From: Petrolisthes cinctipes
Lineage: Eukaryota; Arthropoda; Malacostraca; Decapoda; Porcellanidae
Assembly: GCA_033782935.1 (NCBI GenBank)
Contig: JAWQEG010000508.1
Coordinates: forward strand, 739,501-803,500
Length of the DNA: 64,000 nucleotides
Direction of reading: 5' to 3'
A program made the translations under genes and the position numbers. The stretch's first letter is position 1; every line of letters begins with the position of its first letter. The notes under the pieces are model-generated. The model ran no database searches. It was not told the origin of the DNA and was given only the letters and a program-made list of their open reading frames with translations. Shown here in pieces: positions 25,710-37,700 of the stretch.

Positions 25710-27163
25710 TCACCAAAAATATCGATTTTCAGCATGTTTTGGGCCTGAATTTTGAAAATACTCTAACACGGAGTAGGCATGTACATATCGCTTCTGGGAC
25801 CCCAAAATATCGAATTTTCGGGTGTTTAGGGCCAGAATTTGAGATATAAACGGGTACAGAAGATCCATGCACGTATCGACTTTTGGGCACCTAAATGATC
25901 GATTTTCAGTATGTTTTTGGCCTGTATTTTGAAAATACTCTAACACGGAGTAGGCATGTACAGATACCTTCTGGGACCTCTAAATATCGAATTTTCGGGT
26001 GTTTTGGGACTGAATTTGAGATATCGATTTTTTGGCACCTAAAATGTCGATTTTTAGCATGTTTTTAGCCTATATTTTGAAAATATTCTAGCACTGTGTA
26101 GGCATATACAGATTGCTTCTGGGACCCCAAAATATTGAATTTTCGGGTGTTTTGAGCCTGAATTTGAGATATAAACGGGTACTGAAGATGCATGCACATA
26201 TCGACTTTTGTGCACCTAAAAGATCGATTTTCAGTATGTTTTGAGCATGTATTTTGAAAATACTCTAACACGGAGTAGGCATGTACAGATCGCTTCTGGG
26301 ACCCCTAAATATCGAATTTTCGGGTGTTTTGGGACTGAATTTGAGATATCGACTTTTTGGCACCTAAAAGATCGATTTTTAGCATGTTTTTAGCCTATAT
26401 TTTGAAAATATTCTAGCACTGTACAGATTGCTTCTGGGACCCCAAACTATTGAATTTTCGTGTGTTTTGAGCCTGAATTTGAGATATAAACGGGTACAGA
26501 AGATACATGCACATATTGACTATGGGCACCAAAAATATCGATTTTCAGCATGTTTTGGGCCTGAATTTTGAAAATACTCTAACACGGAGTAGGCATGTAC
26601 ATATCGCTTCTGGGATCCCAAAATATCGAATTTTCGGGTGTTTAGGGCCAGAATTTGAGATATAAACGGGTACAGAAGATGCATGCACTTATCGACTTTT
26701 GGGCACCTAAAAGATCGATTTTCAGTATGTTTTTGGCCTGTATTTTGAAAATACTCTAACACGGAGTAGGCATGTGCAGATACCTTCTGGGACCTCTAAA
26801 TATCGAATTTTCGGGTGTTTTGGGACTGAATTTGAGATATCGATTTTTTGGCACCTAAAATGTCGATTTTTAGCATGTTTTGGGCCTGTATTTTGAAAAT
26901 ACTCTAACACTGAGTAGGCATGTACAGATTGCTTCTGGGACCCCAAAATATTGAATTTTCGGGTGTTTTGAGCCTGAATTTGAGATATAAACGGGTACTG
27001 AAGATGCATGCACATATCGACTTTTGTGCACCTAAAAGATCGATTTTCAGTATGTTTTGAGCATGTATTTTCAAAATACTCTAACACGGAGTAGGCATGT
27101 ACAGATCGCTTCTGGGACCCCTAAATATCGAATTTTCGGGTGTTTTGGGACTGAATTTGAGAT
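25710..27163 (+). repeat. 2.82-kb-offset internal duplication, left copy
   Basis: Within the 10.39-kb block, this segment matches 28,530-29,983 at 2,820-bp offset. Shared rare variants are CATGTACATATCGC, GATCCATGCACGTATCG, CCCAAACTATTGAATTTTCG, TTCTGGGATCCCAAAA, CATGTGCAGATACC and TATTTTCAAAATAC. Differences include GACTATGGGCACC near 26519 against GACTTTGGGCACC, and GGGCACCTAAAAG near 26701 against GGGAACCTAAAAG. Both copies are repeated again 10,394 bp to the right (36,104-37,557 and 38,924-40,377). Confidence 0.86.
26771..26918 (+). repeat. Recombinant short monomer with L tail
   Basis: This 148-bp monomer starts as S1 (TCGATTTTTTGGCACCTAAAATGTCG), continues TTTTTAGCATG, then switches to the L tail GTTTTGGGCCTGTATTTTG. 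The switch lies in GCATGTTTT, which both parents share, consistent with homologous exchange or conversion there. Copies occur at 29591-29738, 37165-37312 and 39985-40132. It removes one S anchor and so lengthens the anchor spacing. Confidence 0.83.
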
Positions 27164-27264
27164 ATAAACGGGTACTGAAGATGCATGCACATATCGACTT
27201 TTGTGCACCTAAAAGATCGATTTTCAGTATGTTTTGAGCATGTATTTTGAAAATACTCTAACAC
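27096..27264 (+). repeat. Recombinant monomer: S 5' half, L 3' half
   Basis: The monomer begins with S-specific GACCCCTAAATATCG and TTTTGGGACTGAATTTGAG, then regains the 29-bp block (ATATAAACGGGTACTGAAG) and an Lb' tail, ending CTCTAACACTGTACAG with the 10-bp junction deletion normally seen after S. Two exchange points are therefore needed, one in GAATTTGAGATAT and one near AACACTG or AGCACTG. The paralogous segment near 29,916-30,055 retains an ordinary S, indicating this form is derived. A duplicate lies at 37490-37658. Confidence 0.8.
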
Positions 27265-28529
27265 TGTACAGATTGCTTCTGGGAACCCAAAATATTGAAT
27301 TTTCGGGTGTTTTGAGCCTGAATTTGAGATATAAACGGGTACAGAAGATACATGCACATATTGACTTTGGGCACCAAAAATATCGATTTTCAGCATGTTT
27401 TGGGCCTGAATTTTGAAAATACTCTAACACGGAGTAGGCATGTACAGATCGCTTCTGGGACCCCAAAATATCGAATTTTCGGGTGTTTTGAGCCTGAATT
27501 TGAGATATAAACGGGTACTGAAGATGCATGCACATATCGACTTTTGTGCACCTAAAAGATCGATTTTCAGCATGTTTTGGGCCTGTATTTTGAAAATACT
27601 CTAACACTGAGTAGGCATGTACAGATTGCTTCTGGGACCCCAAAATATTGAATTTTCGGGTTTTTAGAGCCTGAATTTGAGATATAAACGGGTACTGAAG
27701 ATGCATGCACATATCGACTTTTGTGCACCTAAAAGATCGATTTTCAGTATGTTTTGAGCATGTATTTTGAAAATACTCTAACACGGAGTAGGCATGTACA
27801 GATCGCTTCTGGGACCCCTAAATATCGAATTTTCGGGTGTTTTGGGACTGAATTTGAGATATCGACTTTTTGGCACCTAAAAGTACGATTTTTAGCATGT
27901 TTTTAGCCTATATTTTGAAAATATTCTAGCACTGTACAGATTGCTTCTGGGACCCCAAAATATTGAATTTTCGTGTGTTTTGAGCCTGAATTTGAGATAT
28001 AAACGGGTACAGAAGATACATGCACATATTGACTTTGGTCACCAAAAATATCGATTTTCAGCATGTTTTGGGCCTGAATTTTGAAAATACTCTAACACGG
28101 AGTAGGCATGTACAGATCGCTTCTGGGACCCCAAAATATCGAATTTTCGGGTGTTTTGAGCCTGAATTTGAGATATAAACGGGTACTGAAGATGCATGCA
28201 CATATCGACTTTTGTGCACCTAAAAGATCGATTTTCAGTATGTTTTGAGCATGTATTTTGAAAATACTCTAACACGGAGTAGGCATGTACAGATCGCTTC
28301 TGGGACCCCTAAATATTGAATTTTCGGGTGTTTTGGGACTGAATTTGAGATATCGACTTTTTGGCACCTAAAAGATCGATTTTTAGCATGTTTTTAGCCT
28401 ATATTTTGAAAATATTCTAGCACTGTACAGATTGCTTCTGGGACCCCAAAATATTGAATTTTCGGGTGTTTTGAGCCTGAATTTGAGATATAAACGGGTA
28501 CAGAAGATACATGCACATATTGACTTTGG

Positions 28530-29983
28530 GCACCAAAAATATCGATTTTCAGCATGTTTTGGGCCTGAATTTTGAAAATACTCTAACACGGAGTAGGCAT
28601 GTACATATCGCTTCTGGGACCCCAAAATATCGAATTTTCGGGTGTTTAGGGCCAGAATTTGAGATATAAACGGGTACAGAAGATCCATGCACGTATCGAC
28701 TTTTGGGCACCTAAATGATCGATTTTCAGTATGTTTTTGGCCTGTATTTTGAAAATACTCTAACACGGAGTAGGCATGTACAGATACCTTCTGGGACCTC
28801 TAAATATCGAATTTTCGGGTGTTTTGGGACTGAATTTGAGATATCGATTTTTTGGCACCTAAAATGTCGATTTTTAGCATGTTTTTAGCCTATATTTTGA
28901 AAATATTCTAGCACTGTGTAGGCATATACAGATTGCTTCTGGGACCCCAAAATATTGAATTTTCGGGTGTTTTGAGCCTGAATTTGAGATATAAACGGGT
29001 ACTGAAGATGCATGCACATATCGACTTTTGTGCACCTAAAAGATCGATTTTCAGTATGTTTTGAGCATGTATTTTGAAAATACTCTAACACGGAGTAGGC
29101 ATGTACAGATCGCTTCTGGGACCCCTAAATATCGAATTTTCGGGTGTTTTGGGACTGAATTTGAGATATCGACTTTTTGGCACCTAAAAGATCGATTTTT
29201 AGCATGTTTTTAGCCTATATTTTGAAAATATTCTAGCACTGTACAGATTGCTTCTGGGACCCCAAACTATTGAATTTTCGTGTGTTTTGAGCCTGAATTT
29301 GAGATATAAACGGGTACAGAAGATACATGCACATATTGACTTTGGGCACCAAAAATATCGATTTTCAGCATGTTTTGGGCCTGAATTTTGAAAATACTCT
29401 AACACGGAGTAGGCATGTACATATCGCTTCTGGGATCCCAAAATATCGAATTTTCGGGTGTTTAGGGCCAGAATTTGAGATATAAACGGGTACAGAAGAT
29501 GCATGCACTTATCGACTTTTGGGAACCTAAAAGATCGATTTTCAGTATGTTTTTGGCCTGTATTTTGAAAATACTCTAACACGGAGTAGGCATGTGCAGA
29601 TACCTTCTGGGACCTCTAAATATCGAATTTTCGGGTGTTTTGGGACTGAATTTGAGATATCGATTTTTTGGCACCTAAAATGTCGATTTTTAGCATGTTT
29701 TGGGCCTGTATTTTGAAAATACTCTAACACTGAGTAGGCATGTACAGATTGCTTCTGGGACCCCAAAATATTGAATTTTCGGGTGTTTTGAGCCTGAATT
29801 TGAGATATAAACGGGTACTGAAGATGCATGCACATATCGACTTTTGTGCACCTAAAAGATCGATTTTCAGTATGTTTTGAGCATGTATTTTCAAAATACT
29901 CTAACACGGAGTAGGCATGTACAGATCGCTTCTGGGACCCCTAAATATCGAATTTTCGGGTGTTTTGGGACTGAATTTGAGAT
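28530..29983 (+). repeat. 2.82-kb-offset internal duplication, right copy
   Basis: Right partner of 25,710-27,163. The match ends where this copy continues into a normal S monomer (GAGATATCGACTTTTTGG) while the left copy switches to an L-type 3' half (GAGATATAAACGGG). The two then realign, shifted by 29 bp, at the shared rare GGGAACCC (27281 and 30072). Confidence 0.86.
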
Positions 29984-30406
29984 ATCGACTTTTTGGCACC
30001 TAAAAGATCGATTTTTAGCATGTTTTTAGCCTATATTTTGAAAATATTCTAGCACTGTACAGATTGCTTCTGGGAACCCAAAATATTGAATTTTCGGGTG
30101 TTTTGAGCCTGAATTTGAGATATAAACGGGTACAGAAGATACATGCACATATTGACTTTGGGCACCAAAAATATCGATTTTCAGCATGTTTTGGGCCTGA
30201 ATTTTGAAAATACTCTAACACGGAGTAGGCATGTACAGATCGCTTCTGGGACCCCAAAATATCGAATTTTCGGGTGTTTTGAGCCTGAATTTGAGATATA
30301 AACGGGTACTGAAGATGCATGCACATATCGACTTTTGTGCACCTAAAAGATCGATTTTCAGCATGTTTTGGGCCTGTATTTTGAAAATACTCTAACACTG
30401 AGTAGG

Positions 30407-30583
30407 CATGTACAGATTGCTTCTGGGACCCCAAAATATTGAATTTTCGGGTGTTTAGAGCCTGAATTTGAGATATAAACGGGTACTGAAGATGCATGCA
30501 CATATCGACTTTTGGTCACCAAAAATATCGATTTTCAGCATGTTTTGGGCCTGAATTTTGAAAATACTCTAACACGGAGTAGG
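30407..30583 (+). repeat. Lb'/La recombinant long monomer in a pentamer
   Basis: This 177-bp monomer reads as Lb' up to CATATCGACTTTTGG, then as La from TCACCAAAAATATCG. The TCACC variant links the 3' part to the La monomers near 25707 and 28036 rather than to its neighbours. It sits in an L-L-L-L-S pentamer, giving the 845-bp anchor spacing 30049-30894. A duplicate lies at 40801-40977. Confidence 0.78.
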
Positions 30584-31731
30584 CATGTACAGAACGCTTC
30601 TGGGACCCCAAAATATCGAATTTTCGGGTGTTTTGAGCCTGAATTTGAGATTTAAACGGGTACTGAAGATGCATGCACATATCGACTTTTGTGCACCTAA
30701 AAGATCGATTTTCAGTATGTTTTGAGCATGTATTTTGAAAATACTCTAACACGGAGTAGGCATGTACAGATCGCTTCTGGGACCCCTAAATATCGAATTT
30801 TCGGGTGTTTTGGGACTGAATTTGAGATATCGACTTTTTGGCACCTAAAAGATCGATTTTTAGCATGTTTTTAGCCTATATTTTGAAAATATTCTAGCAC
30901 TGTACAGATTGCTTCTGGGACCCCAAAATATTGAATTTTCGGGTGTTTTGAGCCTGAATTTGAGATATAAACGGGTACAGAAGATTCATGCACATATTGA
31001 CTTTGGGCACCAAAAATATCGATTTTCAGCATGTTTTGGGCCTGAATTTTGAAAATACTCTAACACGGAGTAGGCATGTACAGATCGCTTCTGGGACCCC
31101 AAAATATCGAATTTTCGGGTGTTTAGGGCCAGAATTTGAGATATAAACGGGTACAGAAGATGCATGCACATATCGACTTTTGGGCACCTAAATGATCGAT
31201 TTTCAGTATGTTTTTGGCCTGTATTTTGAAAATACTCTAACACGGAGTAGGCATGTACAGATACCTTCTGGGACCTCTAAATATCGAATTTTCGGGTGTT
31301 TTGGGACTGAATTTGAGATATCGATTTATTGGCACCTAAAATGTCGATTTTCAGCATGTTTTTAGCCTATATTTTGAAAATATTCTAGCACTGTGTAGGC
31401 ATATACAGATTGCTTCTGGGACCCCAAAATATTGAATTTTCGGGTGTTTTGAGCCTGAATTTGAGATATAAACGGGTACTGAAGATGCATGCACATATCG
31501 ACTTTTGTGCACCTAAAAGATCGATTTTCAGTATGTTTTGAGCATGTATTTTGAAAATACTCTAACACGGAGTAGGCATGTACAGATCGCTTCTGGGACC
31601 CCTAAATATCGAATTTTCGGGTGTTTTGGGACTGAATTTGAGATATCGACTTTTTGGCACCTAAAAGATCGATTTTTAGCATGTTTTTAGCCTATATTTT
31701 GAAAATATTCTAGCACTGTACAGATTGCTTC

Positions 31732-34700
31732 TGGGACCCCAAAATATTGAATTTTCGGGTGTTTTGAGCCTGAATTTGAGATATAAACGGGTACAGAAGA
31801 TACATGCACATATTGACTTTGGGCACCAAAAATATCGATTTTCAGCATGTTTTGGGCCTGAATTTTGAAAATACTCTAACACGGAGTAGGCATGTACAGA
31901 TCGCTTCTGGGACCTCTAAATATCGATTTTTCGGGTGTTTTGGGACTGAATTTGAGATATCGATTTTTTGGCACCTAAAATGTCGATTTTTAGCATGTTT
32001 TTAGCCTATATTTTGAAAATATTCTAGCACTGTGTAGGCATGTACAGATTGCTTCTGGGACCCCAAAATATTGAATTTTCGGGTGTTTTGAGACTGAATT
32101 TGAGATATAAACGGGTACAGAAGATACATGCACATATTGACTTTGGGCATCTAAAATATCGATTTTCAGCATGTTTTGGGCCTGTATTTTGAAAATACTC
32201 TAACACTGAGTAGGCATGTACAGATTGCTTCTGGGACCCCAAAATATTGAATTTTCGGGTGTTTTGAGCCTGAATTTGAGATATAAACGGGTACTGAAGA
32301 TGCATGCACATATCGACTTTTGTGCACCTAAAAGATCGATTTTCAGTATGTTTTGAGCATTTTTTTTAAAATACTCTAACACGGAGTAGGCATGTACAGA
32401 TCGCTTCTGGGACCCCTAAATATCGAATTTTCGGGTGTTTTGGGACTGAATTTGAGATATCGAATTTTTGGCACCTAAAAGATCGATTTTTAGCATGTTT
32501 TTAGCCTATATTTTGAAAATATTCTAGCACTGTACAGATTGCTTCTGGGACCCCAAAATATTGAATTTTCGGGTGTTTTGAGCCTGAATTTGAGATATAA
32601 ACGGGTACAGAAGATACATGCACATATTGACTTTGGGCACCAAAAATATCGATTTTCAGCATGTTTTGGGCCTGAATTTTGAAAATACTCTAACACTGAG
32701 TAGGCATGTACAGATACCTTCTGGGACCTCTAAATATCGAATTTTCGGGTGTTTTAGGACTGAATTTGAGATATCGATTTTTTGGCACCTAAAATGTCGA
32801 TTTTTAGCATGTTTTTAGCCTATATTTTGAAAATATTCTAGCACTGTGTAGGCATGTATAGATTCCTTCTGGGACCCCAAATTATTGAATTTTCGTGTGT
32901 TTTGAGCCTGAATTTGAGATATAAACGGGTACAGAAGATACATGCACATATTGACTTTGGGCATCGAAAATATCGATTTTCAGCATGTTTTGGGCCTGTA
33001 TTTTGAAAATACTCTAACACTGAGTAGGCATGTACAGATTGCTTCTGGGACCCCAAAATATTGAATTTTCGGGTGTTTAGAGCCTGAATTTGAGATATAA
33101 ACGGGTACTGAAGATGCATGCACATATCGACTTTTGTGCATCTAAAAGATCGATTTTCAGTATGTTTTGAGCATGTATTTTGAAAATACTCTAACACGGA
33201 GTAGGCATGTACAGATCGCTTCTGGGACCCCTAAATATCGAATTTTCGGGTGTTTTGGGACTGAATTTAAGATATCGACTTTTTGGCACCTAAAAGATCG
33301 ATTTTTAGCATGTTTTTAGCCTATATTTTGAAAATATTCTAGCACTGTACAGATTGCTTCTGGGACCCCAAAATATTGAATTTTCGTGTTTTTTGAGCCT
33401 GAATTTGAGATATAAACGGGTACAGAAGATACATGCACATATTGACTTTGGTCACCAAAAATATCGATTTTCAGCATGTTTTGGGCCTGAATTTTGAAAA
33501 TACTCTAACACGGAGTAGGCATGTACAGATCGCTTCTGGGACCCCAAAATATCGATTTTTCGGGTGTTTTGAGCCTGAATTTGAGATATAAACGGGTACT
33601 GAAGATGCATGCACATATCGACTTTTGTGCACCTAAGAGATCGATTTTCAGTATGTTTTGAGCATGTATTTTGAAAATACTCTAACACGGAGTAGGCATG
33701 TACAGATCGCTTCTGGGACCCCTAAATATCGAATTTTCGGGTGTTTTGGGACTGAATTTGAGATATCAACTTTTTGGCACCTAAAAGATCGATTTTTAGC
33801 ATGTTTTTAGCCTATATTTTGAAAATATTCTAGCACTGTACAGATTGCTTCTGGGACCCCAAAATATTGAATTTTCGGGTGTTTTGAGCCTGAATTTGAG
33901 ATATAAACGGGTACAGAAGATACATGCACATATTGACTTTGGGCACCAAAAATATCGATTTTCAGCATGTTTTGGGCCTGGATTTTGAAAATACTCTAAC
34001 ACGGAGTAGGCATGTACAGATCGCTTCTGGGACCCCAAAATATCGAATTTTCGGGTGTTTAGGGCCAGAATTTGAGATATAAACGGGTACAGAAGATCCA
34101 TGCACATATCGACTTTTGGGCACCTAAATGATCGATTTTCAGTATGTTTTTGGCCTGTATTTTGAAAATACTCTAACACGGAGTAGGCATGTACAGATAC
34201 CTTCTGGGACCTCTAAATATCGAATTTTCGGGTGTTTTGGGACTGAATTTGAGATATCGATTTTTTGGCACCTAAAATGTCGATTTTCATCATGTTTTTA
34301 GCCTATATTTTGAAAATATTCTAGCACTGTGTAGGCATATACAGATTGCTTCTGGGACCCCAAAATATTGAATTTTCGGGTGTTTTGAGCCTGAATTTGA
34401 GATATAAACGGGTACAGAAGATACATGCACATATTGACTTTGGGCACCAAAAATATCGATTTTCAGCATGTTTTGGGCCTGATTTCTGAAAATACTCTAA
34501 CACGGAGTAGGCATGTACAGATCGCTTCTGGGACCCCAAAATATCGAATTTTCGGGTGTTTAGGGCCAGAATTTGAGATATAAACGGCTACAGAAGATGC
34601 ATGCACTTATCGACTTTTGGGCACATAAAAGATCGATTTTCAGTATGTTTTTGGCCTGTATTTTGAAAATACTCTAACACGGAGTAGGCATGTACAGATA

Positions 34701-37700
34701 CCTTCTGGGACCTCTAAATATCGAATTTTCGGGTGTTTTGGGACTGAATTTGAGATATCGATTTTCTGGCACCTAAAATGTCGATTTTTAGCATGTTTTT
34801 AGCCTATATTTTGAAAATATTCTAGCACTGTGTAGGCATGTACAGATTACTTTTGGGACCCCAAAAAATTGAATTTTCGGGTGTTTTGAGCCTGAATTTG
34901 AGATATAAACGGGTACAGAAGATACATGCACATATTGACTTTGGGCATCTAAAATATCGATTTTCAGCATGTTTTGGGCCTGTATTTTGAAAATACTCTA
35001 ACACTGAGTAGGCATGTACAGATTGCTTCTGGGACCCCAAAATATTGAGTTTTCGGGTGTTTTGAGCCTGAATTTGAGATATAAACGGGTACTGAAGATG
35101 CATGCACATATCGACTTTTGTGCACCTAAAAGATCGATTTTCAGTATGTTTTGAGCATGTATTTTGAAAATACTCTAACACGGAGTAGGCGTGTACAGAT
35201 CGCTTCTGGGACCCCTAAATATCGAATTTTCGGGTGTTTTGGGACTGAATTTGAGATATCGACTTTTTGGCACCTAAAAGATCGATTTTTAGCATGTTTT
35301 TAGCCTATATTTTGAAAATATTCTAGCACTGTACAGATTGCTTCTGGGACCCCAAAATATTGAATTTTCGGGTGTTTTGAGCCTGAATTTCAGATATAAA
35401 CGGGTACAGAAGATACATGCACATATTGACTTTGGGCACCAAAAATATCGATTTTCAGCATGTTTTGGGCCTGAATTTTGAAAATACTCTAACACGGAGT
35501 AGGCATGTACAGATCGCTTCTGGGACCCCAAAATATCGAATTTTCGGGTGTTTTGAGCCTGAATTTGAGATATAAACGGGTACTGAAGATGCATGCACAT
35601 ATCGACTTTTGTGCACCTAAAAGATCGATTTTCAGCATGTTTTGGGCCTGTATTTTGAAAATACTCTAACACTGAGTAGGCATGTACAGATTGCTTCTGG
35701 GACCCCAAAATATTAAATTTTCGGGTGTTTAGAGCCTGAATTTGAGATATAAACGGGTACTGAAGATGCATGCACATATCGACTTTTGTGCACCTAAAAG
35801 ATCGATTTTCAGTATGTTTTGAGCATGTATTTTGAAAATACTCTAACACGGAGTAGGCATGTACAGATCGCTTCTGGGACCCCTAAATATCGAATTTTCG
35901 GGTGTTTTGGGACTGAATTTGAGATATCGACTTTTTGGCACCTAAAAGATCGATTTTTAGCATGTTTTTAGCCTATATTTTGAAAATATTCTAGCACTGT
36001 ACAGATTGCTTCTGGGACCCCAAAATATTGAATTTTCGTGTGTTTTGAGCCTGAATTTGAGATATAAACGGGTACAGAAGATACATGCACATATTGACTT
36101 TGGTCACCAAAAATATCGATTTTCAGCATGTTTTGGGCCTGAATTTTGAAAATACTCTAACACGGAGTAGGCATGTACATATCGCTTCTGGGACCCCAAA
36201 ATATCGAATTTTCGGGTGTTTAGGGCCAGAATTTGAGATATAAACGGGTACAGAAGATCCATGCACGTATCGACTTTTGGGCACCTAAATGATCGATTTT
36301 CAGTATGTTTTTGGCCTGTATTTTGAAAATACTCTAACACGGAGTAGGCATGTACAGATACCTTCTGGGACCTCTAAATATCGAATTTTCGGGTGTTTTG
36401 GGACTGAATTTGAGATATCGATTTTTTGGCACCTAAAATGTCGATTTTTAGCATGTTTTTAGCCTATATTTTGAAAATATTCTAGCACTGTGTAGGCATA
36501 TACAGATTGCTTCTGGGACCCCAAAATATTGAATTTTCGGGTGTTTTGAGCCTGAATTTGAGATATAAACGGGTACTGAAGATGCATGCACATATCGACT
36601 TTTGTGCACCTAAAAGATCGATTTTCAGTATGTTTTGAGCATGTATTTTGAAAATACTCTAACACGGAGTAGGCATGTACAGATCGCTTCTGGGACCCCT
36701 AAATATCGAATTTTCGGGTGTTTTGGGACTGAATTTGAGATATCGACTTTTTGGCACCTAAAAGATCGATTTTTAGCATGTTTTTAGCCTATATTTTGAA
36801 AATATTCTAGCACTGTACAGATTGCTTCTGGGACCCCAAACTATTGAATTTTCGTGTGTTTTGAGCCTGAATTTGAGATATAAACGGGTACAGAAGATAC
36901 ATGCACATATTGACTATGGGCACCAAAAATATCGATTTTCAGCATGTTTTGGGCCTGAATTTTGAAAATACTCTAACACGGAGTAGGCATGTACATATCG
37001 CTTCTGGGATCCCAAAATATCGAATTTTCGGGTGTTTAGGGCCAGAATTTGAGATATAAACGGGTACAGAAGATGCATGCACTTATCGACTTTTGGGCAC
37101 CTAAAAGATCGATTTTCAGTATGTTTTTGGCCTGTATTTTGAAAATACTCTAACACGGAGTAGGCATGTGCAGATACCTTCTGGGACCTCTAAATATCGA
37201 ATTTTCGGGTGTTTTGGGACTGAATTTGAGATATCGATTTTTTGGCACCTAAAATGTCGATTTTTAGCATGTTTTGGGCCTGTATTTTGAAAATACTCTA
37301 ACACTGAGTAGGCATGTACAGATTGCTTCTGGGACCCCAAAATATTGAATTTTCGGGTGTTTTGAGCCTGAATTTGAGATATAAACGGGTACTGAAGATG
37401 CATGCACATATCGACTTTTGTGCACCTAAAAGATCGATTTTCAGTATGTTTTGAGCATGTATTTTCAAAATACTCTAACACGGAGTAGGCATGTACAGAT
37501 CGCTTCTGGGACCCCTAAATATCGAATTTTCGGGTGTTTTGGGACTGAATTTGAGATATAAACGGGTACTGAAGATGCATGCACATATCGACTTTTGTGC
37601 ACCTAAAAGATCGATTTTCAGTATGTTTTGAGCATGTATTTTGAAAATACTCTAACACTGTACAGATTGCTTCTGGGAACCCAAAATATTGAATTTTCGG

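Larger units (their letters stand above)
21338..31731 (+). repeat. 10,394-bp tandem duplication, copy 1
   Basis: Every landmark I compared in this block recurs 10,394 bp to the right, including rare variants: TGTATAGATTCCTTCTGGG (about 22461 and 32855), GAGCATTTTTTTTAAAATAC (about 21961 and 32355), GATTTTCATCATG (about 23889 and 34283), GCCTGATTTCTGAAAATAC (about 24085 and 34479), GTAGGCGTGTACAG (about 24793 and 35187) and AAAAGTACGATTTTTAG (about 27880 and 38274). The left limit is the mismatch at 21337 (A, against C at 31731). Upstream of it the S/L junction also differs by the 10-bp deletion. I noticed no difference inside 21,338-31,678. Confidence 0.92.

Noticed and set aside
27234..27416. 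Apparent unique-sequence breaks at irregular anchor gaps (816, 845, 1,006 and 1,513 bp)
   Set aside because: On reading, these gaps contain only satellite. The S anchor is missing because of hybrid or extra L monomers, not because of an insertion.
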